Below, piece after piece: positions 62,557 through 64,000 of a stretch of DNA of 64,000 bases (positions within the stretch are counted from its first letter, which is position 1; every line of letters starts with the position of its first letter). Location: positions 3,720,001 through 3,784,000 of the forward strand of contig JAJTTP010000001.1 in assembly GCA_023313575.1 (NCBI GenBank), read 5' to 3'. The DNA is from Eutypella sp. D-1. Lineage: Eukaryota > Ascomycota > Sordariomycetes > Xylariales > Diatrypaceae. The notes under the pieces were generated by a model, which saw only the letters and a list, made by a program, of their open reading frames with translations, made no database searches and was not told where the DNA came from. The position numbers were made by a program, and so were the translations under genes.

Positions 62557-63872
62557 TTTTGGCGAATGCTTACGTCCATGTCTGACCCAAAACCAATGAT
62601 GTATGGGTACCGCGCGCCACTTAGAAACAAAAAAACTCCAATACATCTCCCCGATTGATACCATACCTAGGCATGGCTTAACTTTACTCATGGCCAGGTC
62701 GCCCATGGCCCCTGTCGGACCATATGCTGCATGCATACATGTATCAATATTGACGGATGTATCTTCATGTTTGCGCTTCCTGTCTCTGATACCCTAACGA
62801 TGGATTTGACTACTGTCACGTAATTCTGGCGGGCCTGAACCGAATAGGGAGTTGATGCCAAGAACCTATACCACTTACATGGCTGAGGTTTTTGGCTTGG
62901 ACGTCAGGTCATGATGAATTGAATCGGGGAAGTTGGCGATGTTCGGGAAAGTGTAACCAATTTTTAGGATCTACGATGCTTCATGTCCCCTTCGTATTAG
63001 CTAGTAAAGAGGAGGTTGCTCTCGGCTAATCCAGCTTGCCAACAATACTGATCTGTAGAGTCTGTTCTGGCTTATGTCCCCACCTTCTTGTTGTCTGGCG
63101 ATTTGCTCGGTGTTCCACGTACCGGCTGTTAGAAGCAGAAGCAGTTGGGGACGATCGATCAGCCTCCAAAAGTTGTTGTGTTCCAGCAGCATACTACGGA
63201 GGTTGCGTTCAAAAGTAAGTAGCCCCTTGGCACTTGAGCCACAGTACGGATTGGCCAAAGTATTTTACTGTATTTCTAAGGCCTTCTGTACAGTAGCGAT
63301 ATTTTATCACTCTCTAGCCTTAGCCTCACTGGAGCGTGCGCTAGAAGTACCGCTAAGGTAAATTTTCTTCAGGGGACACGACTGATATACGGTGCGTTAC
63401 TGTGGCTGCTGCCAGACTGTGGCTCTAATGCCAAGAGGCTACTTACTTTTGATCGCAACCTCCGAAGGGAGGCGAATTTTAAGATAGAAAGGAAAAGTAT
63501 TGTTCGAGACTGGGAATTGCGACAAAGTGCTGCGTAACCTGTACCGTTCTACACTAAAAGCAAAGGCCTAGCGCAACGAAAAACTGGCAATGGGCTTCTA
63601 CTATGGACACCTACTCGCGCTAGTCACATGTTTATATTCAAAAGCCATAAGGGCCGTTTATGTCCGAGTCGCCGTTGCACGGCCCTAGGCGGCTTTAGAC
63701 CGGGGAGGCGCTTCTTCGTTATGTTATGTCCGAAGGCCGTCGTAGTACGGCTCTAAAGAACAGGAACCTTTTTCCTTCAAAGCTGTGATTTATCAAATTA
63801 CCCCAGCACCCTCCTAGGAGTGCCGAATGTCCTGATACGTGATACGGCCGAGCGGGTTTAGAATCAATCTCC
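62557..63872. other. Divergent promoter region between rhamnosidase and zinc-cluster regulator
   Basis: The 1.3 kb is shared by two divergent starts. No coding region is supported. Two imperfect copies of an ATGTCCGA..CGG..CTA unit lie at about 63659-63695 and 63724-63758, rich in CGG/CCG triplets. Confidence 0.5.
63659..63760 (+). repeat. Imperfect direct repeat with CGG/CCG triplets
   Basis: TATGTCCGAGTCGCCGTTGC and TATGTCCGAAGGCCGTCGTA, 65 nt apart, each end in an ACGG/CACGG triplet followed by CTCTA or CCCTA. CGG/CCG triplets are the half-sites of zinc-cluster proteins, and the next gene is one. Confidence 0.4.
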
Positions 63873-64000
63873 ATGGAGAGGCAGTTCCATCGACGTCGAA
63901 GACCGGCATTATCTTGCCTCGAATGCAGGCGCCGCAAGATCAAGTGCGATCGGAATGACCCCTGCGCACACTGTATCACCGCCAAGATTAAATGCACCTT
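63873..64000 (+). CDS. Zn(II)2Cys6 transcription factor, N-terminal part (runs off the edge)
   Basis: From the ATG at 63873 the frame reads MERQFHRRRRPALSCLECRR and continues through a perfect binuclear zinc cluster to the window's last base: C-x2-C-x6-C-x6-C-x2-C-x6-C (CLEC..C..CAHC..C). Only 42 codons are visible, so the fungal-specific homology domain, if any, lies beyond the window. The basic stretch RRRKIKCDRND is the usual DNA-contact loop. Such proteins bind CGG-rich sites as dimers. It is divergent from the GH78 rhamnosidase, and regulators of this class govern rhamnose use in Aspergillus, which makes a link plausible but unproven. Confidence 0.85.
   Translation, partial: MERQFHRRRRPALSCLECRRRKIKCDRNDPCAHCITAKIKCT

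Overview
The window is nuclear DNA of a filamentous ascomycete, most likely a Sordariomycete (class-level inference). The signs are short introns of about 50-150 nt with GT..AG borders, one fused LEU1 isopropylmalate isomerase, an intronless fungal-type catalase-peroxidase, Zn(II)2Cys6 regulators, a GH78 rhamnosidase, and long gene-poor spacers. I rebuilt spliced models by joining exons wherever donor, acceptor and reading phase agreed. Two junctions do not resolve and are flagged.

Region by region: 1-7.6 kb holds two decayed genes (an F-box-like remnant and a broken NmrA-like oxidoreductase), a four-exon membrane protein of unknown role flanked by short direct repeats, and a CmcJ/AsaB-like hydroxylase. 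10-13.2 kb has a GT31-type glycosyltransferase and a small zinc-cluster protein. 15.7-24.6 kb is housekeeping: a thioredoxin/PITH protein, a J-domain protein with a glutamine-rich tract, a glycine/serine-rich membrane protein, a charged disordered protein and a PRA1-family protein. 26.8-36 kb has a secreted HExxH protein, a MYND-finger protein and katG. 39.3-40.8 kb is an ERJ5-type ER J-protein. 42.5-50.3 kb is a metabolic or accessory neighbourhood: P450, sugar-porter MFS, RidA-family protein and a secreted protein with a YHGT motif. 52.4-55 kb is LEU1, with a Leu3-type CCG-N4-CGG site upstream. 56-59.2 kb has two small uncharacterised genes and a dead C2H2 zinc-finger gene. 59.5-62.6 kb is a secreted alpha-L-rhamnosidase, divergent from a zinc-cluster regulator that runs off the right edge.

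How genes may work together: the GH78 enzyme and the divergent regulator look like an enzyme/regulator pair. LEU1 carries its likely operator. The P450-MFS-RidA-secreted protein group may be a small metabolic set, but no core synthase is present. I see no tRNA, rRNA, CRISPR array or intact transposon, and no single convincing new system. The most unusual items are the YHGT secreted protein, the repeat-flanked membrane gene and the set of pseudogenes.
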